Below are positions 22,724-35,699 of a stretch of 64,000 bases of DNA, piece after piece. The position numbers and the translations under genes were made by a program. Every line of letters begins with the position of its first letter. Position 1 is the stretch's first letter. This stretch comes from Cryptomeria japonica (lineage: Eukaryota > Streptophyta > Pinopsida > Cupressales > Cupressaceae), in the NCBI RefSeq assembly GCF_030272615.1, contig NW_026728914.1, positions 166,001 through 230,000 of the forward strand, read 5' to 3'. Below the pieces are notes generated by a model. That model saw nothing but the letters and a program-made list of their open reading frames with translations. It made no database searches and was not told where the DNA came from.

Positions 22724-25700
22724 AGCATGGATTGTGGTTGCTTGGATATTATATGCAGAGACACCTGTTGGTGCTAGTACAAGCAAAGGACATTGTGCAT
22801 GTTTTGTACTTGAATTTAATTGTCTGCGTACGCAGTCAATAAGAAATGATTTTCTAGTTCCTATAGTGCCTTGAATGATTAATCACAATTGTGAAGAATG
22901 CAACTTATGGTCAACATGAGATTTGATAATATCAAGTGCAATCATTTAGTTTTGTGCAAGCTCATAGTTAGCAGGTGCATTAAAATGTGTGTTCAAAAGA
23001 TTGTGGGGTGCTTGGCTTTTCTCTACGAGAATAACATTAAATGCTTTTGAATGCAGTGGTTCATTAGGTATAGAAGCAGTCCAATCAAACTGTAGATCAA
23101 AATCACGTTTGCCAAGCAGTTGAAGAGCTGCAACGTTGAAGTTGTTTGATGCTCCCATTTGTGACAAAAACTCCCATTCATAGAGCCCTTCCTAAGTTGA
23201 TTGATGAATATCTTCTGGTTGTAGGTCTTCACCATTTTCTATGGTAATGTGTTCTTGAAAACCATTCAAATGCCATTGGATGTAATCTGTACTTTGAAGA
23301 GCTTTCCAATTTATGATAATTTCTTCAGGTGAGGTGCCTATATGTAGAGGAATAATTTGAAATGGTTTGTAAAGAAGCAATTCACTCCAATAGAAACTTT
23401 CAAAACTACTGTCCTCTTCTAAAGGTAATGATTTGTGTTGTGGGTAGACATTTACAATTGCAGGTACCTTTCTTTTTATCCATTTACATGATTTACGGTG
23501 CTCAGAGAACGTATATAGCTGGGCTGAATGAAGCAGAGTCAGGTTTGCTAATTTTGATGGTCATTTCATGTAGTTCGAGATATAAGAGATTGAGGTTTGA
23601 GATTATTCATCACAATTAGCTATGCATTGGAAGATTCTTTTACCGACATTCAGTGTTACAAATTGGCATGTACATGATATCAATGGGAGTTTAAGCAGCA
23701 TGTGACAAGTTTCTTGTGCGCTAATGTCCCTATCAGCAACTATTCCCATGAGTAGCCTTTGGTATGCCAATAGGATTGTATCATCTGAATTCGTTGATTC
23801 AACTATACATTTCATGATATCAATATAATTTTCTGACTTTTGTTCACTTTTTTGATGCGTACTTTGAAATATATTGTAGAATTGCTTTCTTGGAGTAGAT
23901 AGGCTGAGAGTCAACATTTTCTCTCCATATGGCGAGCATTGTAGGGTTGTGTACATTTAGGCGGCTATCATTCCTTGCTGGTTTGTATGATGGGTTATTG
24001 TTGTGGTCTAATATTAGTGAGGATTTAGGTTGTTCAGTCCAAGGAGCTTTATATCGGTATTGAAGGATTGAGTTCTTTTTCCTCAAGCAAGTATACTCTA
24101 AACACTTTGTATGTCTATGAACAACATTGAGTAACTCAGTGTAATCAGTACAAGGATCTAATTTGGATATGATCTTTGTATCTGCAAGGCATGGATCTGA
24201 AATTGTAGGCATATATTGCCTGTTCAAGCGAGCCTCTTCACAACGTGGATTCCATGCTGTGATATACTAGTCAAAGAACTGTTTTATTGATTGGACATTT
24301 GCATGATTTGACCAGTTAAGGTTATCAACATTTGGTGCTTGTGGCAACCAAAGAAAGCCATGTATATGTGCAGAGCCTCGGTGTTGCCATTCATATTTGT
24401 ACTAGTGGTCAATACTTTTTAGTTCTTTCACAATGACTTCATCACGAAAGATTTGAAATCTTAAGTGTAAGTATAAAGCTATAATGTGAGGATTATTGAT
24501 TAAATTTTTAGTAAATTGTCTTCTGTTGTTAGGTGTAGTAGCTGACTTTGACTTTGGTAATAACTTATGCAAATCTGGTCATTTTGTGTCAGCTGAGCTT
24601 AAGGTGAAGAATAGTGTAGAAGCACCTAACTATTCTATCATTGATGTAAGGTCATGTTGGGACTTTCTCCAAAAAGCCCATGTACCACGCAATGAGGCTG
24701 CATATCGCATGATATGATTTGGTAATTCACTTGATAGTGTGTTTTGCAAGTATTCCCGTAGGCCATATAGATTCTAGGGAAGATTATCTTGCAGATTAGT
24801 CTTTATGAAGACAAAAGCTGATTGCTGGGATCGATGTCTCATCATGAGATTGTAGATATAATATATAAAGCGAACATGTTACCCAAATATTTGATCATAG
24901 TATTTGATCAAGTCTAAAGCATATTCATGTAAATGCACTTGGTTTGCTCTTTGTTGTAGTGGTAAAGCTATTCCACTAGGGAATGCAAAGGAGGCCCTTA
25001 GTATTGTACTCATTGATAGGTGATGCACTAATTTTGGGCCAAGGATTAATGTTGTTGATGCTTTTATCTAGATGGAGGATGTTTTTTATTACATCAAGTT
25101 CTAGTATTGATGATGGGAGTTGTGGGACAAATGAGGAACTATTCTCCCCGATTTGTTCTTCAATGTCAATATCTGGTTCAGTAGAGGTATCTTCAACAAC
25201 ATCTTCTTGCAGGGAATGTACTGAATGTAATAGATCTGTAATATCAGTGGTTTGCTCTGGCAATAGAAGCACTGCATCTAGATCAATGACTACATCCTTG
25301 TAGTATTGATCATGTTCCATTTTGTAAGGCAATGCATTCATGACGTGAAATCTATTGATGTAACAGTCATAAGTTAAACCTTGGGAATTTGTTCTATGGA
25401 CAATTAGAATTTTTAATTGGTTAATATGTCAAGGTAATGTTATTGCAATATCATAAATATCTTGTGGGAAGTTTATTGTATGGCCAGAATATTTGTATTG
25501 GCCTCTCCTTGCATGTGTTACTTGTAAAATAGGGGCAATTCTTGATATGAGCATTTCTTCTACCTGAGAGAGAGACTTTAAAATAGAAGGTTGCTCACCT
25601 GGGTCCATATTGTTCGATAATGAGAAGCGGTGGAGGCCTTTTTCACCATAACATCTCCTGCACACAACTACATGATTGAGTTTTTTAATAGTCATGCCTA

Positions 25701-26040
25701 CATACATTTCTTTGCAAACAGAACATGGCGGTGTGACCTCCAACATATCAATCTTTTTGTGGAAATTAGACAATGTATTTTGAAATGAAGCAGCCTTCAT
25801 ACCAAGTTCAGGAGCAATAGAAAATGTTTGAAAGAGATTACTTTGCTCAAGATCAGTGTTTTCTATTTCTAATAACTGTCCTGAGTTATTGGAAGGTCTA
25901 TGAAGTGCATGACGCTTCAGTTATTGTTTCTTGGAGATATCAGCTCTATTCTTTGCATAATAAGTTCTATTGGTCTCACTTCTCCTTAGTTTGATAGCAT
26001 CAATTTCTTGAGGGCAAGGCTGGATAGATATCTAATATTT
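22724..26040 (-). pseudogene. Helitron 1 RepHel, Rep and N-terminal helicase part
   Basis: Rep nicks and joins single strands during rolling-circle transposition. In minus-strand order: an N-terminal zinc-type region (PCSVCKEMYVG..., VVCRRCYGEKG, NNMDPGEQPS, QVEEMLISRIAPILQV, RGQYKYSGHTINFPQD; 25800-25429) typical of the DUF6570 part of plant Helitrons; an acidic linker ending SPINEYNTKGL (about 25000); a badly decayed Helitron_like_N stretch; the HUH motif in EWQHRGSAHIHGFLWLPQAP (HIHG at 24357-24368); and the tyrosine motif ILQYISKYASK (about 23844-23880). The helicase then starts, with Walker A GTIGTRKS (22847-22870) and LLVLAPTGVSAYNIQATTIHA running to the insertion at 22724. Stops are frequent between 24230 and 24970. 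The Walker A has Arg where Gly is expected. Confidence 0.85.
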
Positions 26041-27308
26041 TAAAGAGAGCAGAGGTATGTTAGAATTTTCATAATAGTTAACTTTGAAGCATGTATGAAG
26101 AATGTATAAGAATTGAAAATTGCTTTATGTATGCTTATGTGATTTTAGAGGATTTGTTCTGTATGTAAACTACTTTTGTTGTGATTATTTGTATGTGTAA
26201 TTATTTATTCTGTTGTTTTGTTTCTCTCATTGGCTCAACTTATATGTACAACTTTACTTGAAATATATGGGTTGTGGAAAGCCATAAATTGACTGTCTAG
26301 TGCTGAACTGTGTAAATATGCTACTGCTAGCAAGTTGGTTTTGCAAAAGGTAGCATTGTCATATAGCTATGTATAGATATAGTATTTTTTGATGTTTCAT
26401 GATTTTAAAAGTATGATTGTAATATAGGTATGCACAACTATAGTAAATTCTAATAAATACAGATGTATGTATACATATACACATGTACATATACATATAA
26501 TTTAAAAATTCAAGGTTTTGTATATGAACATATGCACATATATAAGTACATGTATATATCAAAAATTCTATAACTATGAATACTTATATATAGTTATGTA
26601 TTGTATTGTTAAACAGATAGGTATAAGACTAGAAAAAGAATAATATACGTGCATATATGTCTAGTTTATTTGCAAACAACATACTGTGAACACATTTGAA
26701 ATTAAAGACTATGACTGAAAATAAGTAATGTCAAGAGGAAAAGCGTTCAAAGAGATAATTGGTAGATGTAAGAAATGTCCATATAGATTTTAAAAGCATG
26801 ATTGTAATATAGGTATGCACGACTATAGTAAATTCTGATACATACATATGTATGTATATATATACACATGCACATATACACATAATTTAAAAATTCAAGG
26901 TTTTGTATATGAACATATGCACATATATAATTACATGTATATATCCAAAATACTATAACTATGAATACTTATATATAGTTATGTGTTGTATTGTTAAATA
27001 GATAGGTATAAGACCAGAAAAAGAACAATATACGTGCATATATGTCTAGTTTATTAGGAAACAACATACTGTCAACACATATAAAACTAGAGACTATGAC
27101 TGAAAATAACTAATGTCAAGAGGAAAAGCTTTCAAATAGATAATTGGTAGATGTAAGAAATGTCCATATAGATATTTATAGAAGCACCCTTGTCTTTGTA
27201 AAACGTGCTTGTTTGTATATGTAAAAGTATTAAATATGAAAATTAGGTAATAGTATAATTGTATTGTAAACTGTAAAGTTTAATAATTAGAAAAGATCCG
27301 TTATAATT
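26041..27308. repeat. 385-bp tandem duplication between RepHel and RPA1
   Basis: 26401-26785 and 26786-27170 are two direct copies of a 385-bp unit, each beginning gattttaaaag and ending ...gtccatata. Each contains tatacatatacaca-like and atatatag runs. The rest of the spacer is AT-rich with no recognisable gene. Confidence 0.85.
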
Positions 27309-29200
27309 TTAAGTCTTTGTACTTAGGCAGGCAATTTCTACAAGTAATGCATGGCACTCAGGTTTGAAGTCAACAGGAGCAACTTTATTGACTGTGAATT
27401 TCATCTTCATTTTTGAATTATATGTCTTAGTAGAAACCAGTAGTGTGAATGAATAGTAACATGACAATAGTCTCTTGATCACTGAGGAAGGTGTCTCTGT
27501 TGTTTTTGCATCATTTTGGAGTGCATAGAGTTGTTTTGCAGTTTTGTGTAGCAAGTGAATGCCACCCTCACCAAATGCAGTGGCCCATAGAGTACCTATG
27601 GCATCTTACAACTTTAGAGGCAAGAGGTAACTATAATTGCAGTCTTGCATCATCATTTGACATCTAGAGCAGAACCAAGAGTCATCAGCGTACACTTTTT
27701 CTTGCAAGGCCTTCCATTCACTATTAGTGGGCAAGCTACGTAATAGAAATTTTTGTCATTGACGTTCACAAAGTGCAGAACAGCTAGCAATGTTGTCTAA
27801 ATTTTTTCTGGTCTGATGCTCATCCACTAATGGATTGAAGAAATTATCATTCTAGTATATCTGCCATCTATGTGGATAGTTTGTGCAACAAAAGGTACAA
27901 CAAGCAAAGGGTCCTTTCCTCTTAATGTTAGAAGCTCTCCTTCTGGAAAATTTGGGTTGATACGTAATGTTGTTGCAGCTGTTATGTTTATAAGCTTCCC
28001 ATTGAAATAGCCAACATGAGCATTACATAAAGCAAGGATAAGCATACTATCATTGGTCAACATATTTTTCAATTCCAAGCCCTTTTGTTCTGCCATTGGA
28101 CCCCATAAGTTGATGTCAATTGTTGAACTAGAGAGGTCATTAATTTTCACCACACGTTTTTGTGTTTGATTGCCATCTTTCCTGTGTATAGGAACGATAT
28201 CTCCAACATATAGAACAAGACAAATTATGTCAACCAACGTGTTCTTTGTTAGATGAAACAATTCACTAATGGGTGTGAAAGGAGAACTTTGTTGATCTGG
28301 TTGTTCTTCATTGGTGCAGCGTTTTAGTATGGATGTATCAGACAACGTGATTTCTAGATGTTTGTTTAGTTTGTTGCACCTTGCATTTGCCTCCTTAAGA
28401 AATCCTTTTGAAATAATATAATGTGAACCTATGTCCACACGGTTAGAGTGTAACTTAGCTATCTCATCAAAACATGTAATTCTAATTTCAGAACCATCAC
28501 AATCAACAATGTCAAAGCTAAAGACATGGTCATTTTTGGTCACTGTGCTATATGGCTTAATAGGTCGTTTAAGAGTGACTCTCCCTTTGATAGTCCATTT
28601 ATTTTGGTATGGATTTAAAGTTTTGATAGGGCTTATATTTGGAGAAGTTGTTGTTTGTGGGGATGGCAATTCATTTGCAAACTAAAGAGAGTGTTTAGAT
28701 GTTGATGGTCTGTCCTCAGACATAATTTTTGGTTGTTGTTCTTTGAATAGATATTCTGGTTTACCAAAGAATAGGCAATCAGTTTGTTTCACTTCCAGGC
28801 TAAGTATTACAATAGTCCTATGGAAACAATAGACGTCTTCTTAAATTACTGCTCATTATACATAAACGAAATTTAAAAAAGATGAAACATATTGTATTTA
28901 ATAATCATAGTTGATTTCCTACCTTGTGTTCCATATGTATCGGGATGTATAGCTCAATAACTGGACTATTGTGCCTATTTTTAGAATGTCTGAAAGTATC
29001 AGAGTAGCATATTTAGAAGGCAAGATTGCCAACTGCATGCATGTGCCATCAGATAAGATTAATTTATGTCTGTCAGTATCATCTTTGTTGTTTTGCATTT
29101 TCTGAAATGACAAGACTTGTAGCAATGCTAAAGGAAGGTCATCCCCAACATTGATAGATTGAATTGCAAAAGGGGTAGGGACATACTCTTGGTTTTTTTC
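27309..29200 (-). pseudogene. Helitron 1 RPA1-like ssDNA-binding protein (spliced)
   Basis: Homologous to the large subunit of replication protein A, which coats single-stranded DNA; plant Helitrons often carry such a gene. Exon 1 (about 29200-28923) has an N-terminal OB-fold signature (LPLALLQVLSFQKMQ, HKLILSDGTCMQLAILPS). A 105-bp intron (28922-28818, AACACAAG|GTAGG ... CCATAG|GACT) restores the frame to TIVILSLEV. Exon 2 has DBD-A (NPYQNKWTIKGRVTLKRPI, VFSFDIVDCDGSEIRITCF) and DBD-B (TLVDIICLVLYVGDI, STIDINLWGPMAEQKG) as a 280-codon frame, 28669-27827. The C-terminal domain with a zinc-ribbon-like WFCSRCQ and later TYNSKMKMKFTVNKV lies at about 27720-27309. A few stops (for example before 28669, and near 27605) suggest decay, though some may be unrecognised introns. 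Confidence 0.8.
28818..28922 (-). other. Intron of Helitron 1 RPA1
   Basis: GT at 28922-28921 and AG at 28819-28818 on the minus strand. Removing the 105 bases joins codons N-T-R-T-I-V in frame, continuing the OB-fold. Confidence 0.7.
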
Positions 29201-30558
29201 CTACAAAAAATAATATTTATATAGAGGATTTAATTTTAACGACAACCAGCTCATATATTTCCTTACTTGTTAATGTAAAGCTTGTCTTAGTAAATGATGT
29301 AATCAAGCTATGTTATGTATATAGTATGCATCTAGTTTTGTAATATGCCATCCAAAAAGTATGCATGTGGTAATGAAAAGGATGGTATGGAAAAGAGCAT
29401 AAAAGATTTCTATATTGAAAAGTTTTCATAATTTAGCTTACCAAATTATCAATAGTGGAGTGCTCTATGGATTCAGAGGTAGCTGCTCAAGATGCCATTG
29501 TGCATATATACCTTTTGAGAATTAAAAGTAAATTATAAGCATGATGAATTGTAGTTCTTATATCAGAATAAAATCACAACATGATGCAAGCTTATCAAAG
29601 GTATATATGCACAAGCAGTGTAAAATTAAGTGACCATAGACTAGCGTTGTTACAGTTTTTTTATTTATTCCATATGGTAAGGAATTGATCATAATGTGAT
29701 TGAAACATGCATTGAAAGCAATAATTGGTCATATGCTCATAAGCTTGGAAAACATTGAATATGATATAATGATTTTTATATTTGAGAGTATATTAACAAA
29801 ATATGACTTTATCTAATCAAAGATCTTTGAAAATATGGGATGCCTCTGTCTGTTTCGAATGTTAAACAAAAAAAGAATGTAACATTCCAAAGATTGAATA
29901 ATTAGAACAACATAGGACCAACCCAAGCAACCCATCCAAGGTCATTATCACTTCATTTAAATACTTTGTCGCCCAATGTGAAAATAACCATTGGATCAAC
30001 TAACTATTCAGTAGTTGGTATTGGGAAAGGTGCTACTTCAATATGATCTATGGTTGTTACAACACTAGAAGATGTAGAGGATTTATGTTTATAGTGGGCA
30101 ATTACCTTTCTGAGGTTACTCTTTAGCTTGTTTCTTTCTTGCAACATGCTTTGAATTACAGTGTTGATGTCCTTTGTTGCTTTCAAACTTGTATCCATTG
30201 TTGAAATTTGATAGTGTTAGTGTCGCTATTTTCTGTTTTAATGACAAAGTGGAAATGCATCACTACAAAAAGTGAACATACAAGAATAATAGAGAAAATC
30301 TTTAAGTAGATCACATTTTTTTTGGTCAACCATAATGAATTTACTATTAACTAACTCTAAAAACTTGTAATAATAATGGCAACACATTAAGTTGTGTAAA
30401 TTGCCATCTATATGTATACATGCATATATATTTAAGTATGAACATGAATGCTTTTAGTGTGCAATGTAAGTATGCAATTTTACAGTTATCAGAAAACCAG
30501 AATTATAAATATCAATTACAATATATTAATTTTCTAAATATGGAACATTTCTCAATGG
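29201..30558. other. Noncoding region upstream of Helitron 1 RPA1
   Basis: AT-rich. A 64-codon minus-strand frame at 30004-30198 (starts MDTSLKATKDINTVIQSML, Lys/Ser-rich in the middle) has ordinary composition, but I recognise no family and give it no function. Nothing else is supported. Confidence 0.4.
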
Positions 30559-31159
30559 TTACTTAACTTGGAGATTAAAAGCATTCATGTGCACAAAGTC
30601 AGTTATCTGATTTATGTTACCCTGATCAAATATTTCATGATTCAACGTTGTCTTGTGGTCATCTCCGTATGTGGGCTCTATTGGCAAAGCAATGCTATCT
30701 TTAATGATTTCATGTAAAGGCTGTGCATGAAAGTTGGCATTCTCTATGGCTGGTTGCAACCTTAAAATGTAATTTGTGACTGTCTTATTCTCTGTTTTGC
30801 AAGTGATGCTATCTTTAATGATTTTATCCTCGAGGTTGTGCATGAATGTTGACGTTATTTATGGGTGTTTGGAACCTTAAAATGGAATTTGTTTTGTTGT
30901 TGCCAATATTTCGCTTTGCAATTTTCGCTCTTGAAATCTTTGCATAGATTGTTGGGTTTGGTTCTCGTTGTGACTGTTTTACTGGCCTTCCTTGTGAGCT
31001 TGACACCGTTAACGATTTGAAGTTGCAAGGTAAGGTTCTATTTTTTATAATACATTTTTATTTTGTATTGCGTTTTTCGTTTATAGACTTTTTTTTTTCT
31101 TGTTCCTTGTGCTTGCAGGGTTGCTGCTTTGTTTATGTTATTTAACTATTTGTGGATGT

Positions 31160-31436
31160 GACTACTTTCAGAGTACAACATAGAGTACACTATGTACATA
31201 TACATACACACATGTCTATATGTACATACATGCATATATATATGCGGACATGTGTGTATTGATATACATGTATAGATGCCTACACATGCATGTATGTATA
31301 TATATGTACATATGCATATGCACATATATATACAATTTTTTTATGTTTTTTTACAAACTTTACAATGGAACCATAAAAATAGAGAATGAATAAAACCGTA
31401 TATACACATGTATATATATATATGTACACGTGTTTA

Positions 31437-31484
<48 letters not shown>

Positions 31485-31490
31485 TTGATA
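31160..31490. repeat. TA/CA microsatellite unit, first copy
   Basis: Contains tatgtacatatacatac-type sequence and a (TA)n run at about 31439-31476. It is repeated in expanded form at 32190-32740, with the same flanking 'ctctaacaatttcttaat' on the right. Confidence 0.75.
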
Positions 31491-32189
31491 CTCTAACAAT
31501 TTCTTAATCTCTGCACACATAAAGAACGTCGACAATCATGCACAACCTTGGGAACAAAATCATTAAAGGCAACATTGTTTGAGAAATAGAGCACATGCAT
31601 GGAGATGACCATAGGAAAACATTCTTGACAAGAGAAAATGAAATTAGATTTTAGGGATCTAACCAACAACTTGTTTCATTCAGATCCTTTATGAGCTTTA
31701 CGATTTGAATGCTTTGATATTCTTGTAGGGTTGTTTGTTTGGTTATATTGTTTAGGTTTGTTTATGTTGTTTGACTGTTTGTGGTTGTTGTAGAGAATAT
31801 TTTGTCATGTAAATCTTCGCACAAGGTTGTATATAGTTATGGATTTAGGTTTTGTTGTGGTTATGATAGTTTGATATGGTTTCTTTGTGAGTTTGACGCC
31901 ATGAATGGTTTGAATTTGGAAGGTAAGCTTGGGTTTAATTTAAACTCTTATTTCTTTTGTAGTGCATTTTTTGTATGGTCTGCTTATTTTCCCCTTTCCT
32001 CTGCTTTCAAGGTTGTCTTATTGTAAGTATTTTGCTGTGTAATTTTTCTTGTAATTTTTCATTTAGTCTTAGGTTTTTTTTTAGTTGTGAGTATTTATTC
32101 CTTTGTGCACACGAAGGCTTTTAATCAGTAAGATAAATTGATAAAATGGTATACATATGTAGATCATGTGTTTTACACTGTAAAAATTC

Positions 32190-32517
32190 TCAGACTACAA
32201 CATACAGTACTCTATGTACATATACATATGCACATCTCTATATGTACATACATGCATATATATATGCGTACATGTGTGTATTGATATACACACATAGATG
32301 CCTACACATACATGTATGTATACATATGTACATATGTGTATGGACATATACATATAACAGTACTTCAATGTGTTCTAAAAAAATATATATATGTACAGTT
32401 TGTGCTCCGTTCACACTACAATGTAGTCTTGCATCGAGAAATATATATATATACGTACATGTGTATATGCACACACACACACACACGCATATATATATAT
32501 GTATATGTATATATATA

Positions 32518-32552
<35 letters not shown>

Positions 32553-32609
32553 ATATACATATACACATATATATACACATATACATATACATATACATAT
32601 ATATATACA

Positions 32610-32705
<96 letters not shown>

Positions 32706-32740
32706 TATATATATATATATACATATATTGGTACTCTAAC
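32190..32740. repeat. Expanded TA/CA/GA microsatellite
   Basis: Alternating tatatg, (CA)n (about 32606-32674), (TA)n and (AG)n runs. Several long open frames on both strands consist only of Tyr/Ile/Thr/His or Cys/Val repeats and are artefacts of the microsatellite. Confidence 0.9.
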
Positions 32741-33613
32741 AATTTCTTAATATTTCCACACATAAAGAATGTTGACAGTCATGCACAGACTTGGGGACAA
32801 AATCATTAAAGACAACATTGTTTGAGAAACAAACCACATGCATGGAGATGGGCATAAGCAAATATTCTTGACAATAGCAAAAGAAATTACATTTGATGGA
32901 TCTAACCAGCAAATGGGAAAAAACCTAACGTAAGGTAGAATTTCATTAGTAACAAAATGGTCAAAATCTAAATACCTAGGAAAATGAACAGAGATGATGC
33001 AGACTGAAAGTAATCACATTCACAAACATTTAAATAATATAACAAAAGTAAGAATCCTGTTAGCACAACATATGCAAAAATAAGGATGGTATCAAATAGT
33101 GCATTACAAATTTTGAAAAATTTAATAACAAAATAAACAAGTACCTGGCAATGTAAAACCATTAACACCGACAACCTCAGAAACAAGCCCAATAAAAGAG
33201 TCTGCATTGGTGCACATAACCGAGCATGAAAAGATTAAAACAAAGTAATAAACTTAAATGACTAAATATTTCCAAATAGTAAAAAAGCAAACTAAAACCC
33301 TTTTAACCTACAACAAAAGTCACAAAGTAGCAACCTTGCAAGTACACTAAACTGAGAAATAACCAGAGTATAGAAAAATGGACTACAAAACAAAAAAGAA
33401 TCTAACCAAAAGAAGAACTTACCTTGCAAATTCAAAACATGCACCGAGAGTGACAACAAAATCTATGTCAACAACTATATCCAAAGCAATGTGAAAGTGC
33501 CTAGGAAACTAAAAGTAGTCACAGCCACAAACAGTTAAATGACATAGATGAAGTAACCCCTGCAAGCAGAGCCAAGCAAGAAATAAGCAGAGTATAATAA
33601 AAAAGCATTACAA

Positions 33614-33711
33614 AACCAATTAGATTTTAGGGTTCCAAGGGCGCATAAAGAATCTAAATAAAACCAATTAGATTTTAGGGTTCCAAGCGCACATAAAGAA
33701 TCTAAATAAAA
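33614..33711. repeat. 48-bp tandem duplication
   Basis: The segment beginning aaaaccaattagattttagg and ending aaagaatctaaat occurs twice back to back, with two base differences. It is a recent local duplication inside the array. Confidence 0.8.
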
Positions 33712-35654
33712 TGGGAACTAATGCCCACAACACATGGAACCACAAAATAAACAAGCTATAAACAAAATGGAATACAAAACAAAAACGTATTTAAAAAAAA
33801 TAGAAGCCTACCTTGCAACTTCAAACTAGTAATGGTGCCAAGCTCAGAAGGAAGCTATGCAAACATTTGCAGAGCAAAATATTGGAACAAAGTCCAACAA
33901 TCTATGCTAACATTTCCATAACAAAAATTGCAGAGCAAAATACTCGAACAAAGGGCAACAGTCTATGCAAACATTTGCAAAGCGTAAATTGCAGAGAGAA
34001 ATATCGATGAAAACAACAAAACAAACAACATTTTAGGGTTTCCAACACACATAAAGAATGTTGACATTCATGCACAGCCTCGAGGACAAAATCTTTAAAG
34101 ACATCATTAAGCACATCAATTTCAATAGTCACGGCCACAAATAGTTAAATAACATAAACAAACAAACAATGCTGCAAGCACATCAAAGCATTCAAGGCAT
34201 TAAGCTCATAAAGGAGTCTAATAAATCATGCACAACCAGAACAAAACCTAACCGCACCACTACATACAAACGCATGCAAACAATAACACAAATTAAATAT
34301 CACAAATTGACAATTCTGTAAACACACAGAAGGAAAAACTAAGTAAAATGCATTACAAAAAGGAAAAGAAAACAAATAATATAGAGAACTACCTTGCAAA
34401 TTCAAACCTTTCACAGCTTGGAACAACCTCAAAAATTTCTTGCAAACTGGAAGGATGGAGGCCCATAAATAGTTAAGTAATAGAAACAGAGGAGCAACCC
34501 TGCAAGCATACGGAAGCACAAAATAAATAGGCCATAAATAGAATGGAATATGAAAGAAAGTCATATCTCAACAAAAAAGAACCTTACCTGGCAAGTTCAA
34601 ATCATTTACGGTGTCAACCTCAGAAGGAAAGGCAGTAAAATAGTCACAACGAGAACCAAACGTAACCATCAAAATAGTTAGAACGAGAAGAAAAGCCAAC
34701 AATCTATGTGAACATTTGTAGAGCCAAAATTGCAGAGTAAACTATTCAAACAGAACCAAACAATCTATGCGAACATTTCCAGAGTGAAAATTGCGGAATG
34801 AGATATTGGAATAAAACCCAACAATCTATGCGACATTTCCAAGAGAATGTTGCAGAGCGAAATATTGCCCACAACACACGGAACCACAAAATAAAAAATC
34901 TACAAACAAAATATAATACAAAAGAAAAAGGAATTTAAAAAAAATGGAAGTGTATCTTGCAACTTCAAACCAATAACGGTGCCAAGAAACAACCCTGCAA
35001 GCACATCAAAGCATTCAAGGCATAAAGCTCACAAAGGAGCCTAATAAAATAGGCATGACCACAACAAAACCTAACTACACCACTACATACAAACGCATGT
35101 GAACAATAAAACAAATTAAATATCACAAACCTTGAAAATTGCTTCCAAATTGGAACAAGCGACGCCCACAAATAGTTAAGCAATAGAAACAGAGGACCAA
35201 CCCTGCAAGCACACGGAAGAACCCAACAACCTATGCAGACATTTCCAGGGTGAAACTTCAAACATAACCCAACAACCTATGTGGAGATTTCCAGAGCAAA
35301 AATGACAGAATGAGATATTGGAAGAAAACCCAACAATCTATGCGAACATTTCAAAGCGAAACTATCCATGCCAACATTTCCACAGTGAAAATTGCACAGC
35401 AAAATACTCGAACAAAAGGCAATAGTCTATGCGAACATTTACAGAGCGTAAATTGCAGAGTGAAATATTAGCGACAACAACAAAACAAACAACATTTTAG
35501 GGTTGCCAACACGCATTAAGAACGTCGATATTCATGCACAGCCTCGAGGACAAAATCATTAAAGACATCATTAAACACAACATTCATTGTGAAACAGACC
35601 GCAGGCACTGAGAGGACACACGCACACGCATGCACCAGAGAAAGAACGCTGCTG

Positions 35655-35688
35655 GCAAGACATTCTGGCGGCCGCCAGAATGTCTTGC
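35655..35688. repeat. Perfect 34-bp palindrome
   Basis: Arms GCAAGACATTCTGGCGG (35655-35671) and its exact complement (35672-35688) with no spacer. Short outer matches (caccagagaaag on the left, ttttctggtgg on the right) extend it imperfectly. It sits at the right edge of the repeat array, where the sequence turns AT-rich. Confidence 0.9.
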
Positions 35689-35699
35689 AATTTTCTGGT

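Larger units (their letters stand above)
10663..29200 (-). mobile_element. Helitron 1 (RepHel + RPA1), interrupted
   Basis: A rolling-circle DNA transposon on the minus strand. Its 3-prime terminus is at 10663. The RepHel gene lies in two parts (13260-14285 and 22724-26040), separated by an inserted gypsy derivative, and a spliced RPA1-like gene lies upstream (27309-29200). The 5-prime TC end was not found; 29200 is only the end of the recognised coding sequence, and the element may reach into the repeat array beyond 30 kb. Gene order (RPA1, then RepHel, same strand) is shared with Helitron 2. Confidence 0.7.
30559..35640. repeat. Complex array of related units in both orientations
   Basis: A marker passage close to 'cataaagaatgttgacattcatgcacagcct' + 'gaggacaaaatcattaaaga' occurs on the plus strand near 31517, 32756, 34049 and 35510 (and, diverged, 11932), and on the minus strand near 30695-30740 and 30812-30860. 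A second marker, 'ctatgcgaacatttccagag...aaattgcagagygaaatattgg', recurs in 33860-33990, 34690-34870 and 35220-35470, and inverted at 30895-30960. A third, 'accttgcaaattcaaac', recurs at 33421, 33811, 34391, 34588 and 34956. Cys/Leu-rich minus-strand frames (for example 34226-34564) repeat with the units, and I do not treat them as genes. Confidence 0.65.

Noticed and set aside
32146-32809. Several long open frames on both strands (Tyr/Ile/Thr/His or Cys/Val rich)
   Set aside because: They are translations of TA/CA/GA microsatellites, open in every frame and without domain content.
34226-35261. Two similar Cys/Leu/Phe-rich minus-strand frames, resembling a small membrane-protein family
   Set aside because: They recur because the underlying noncoding unit is repeated; the frames have no constant start and end and are broken in other copies.
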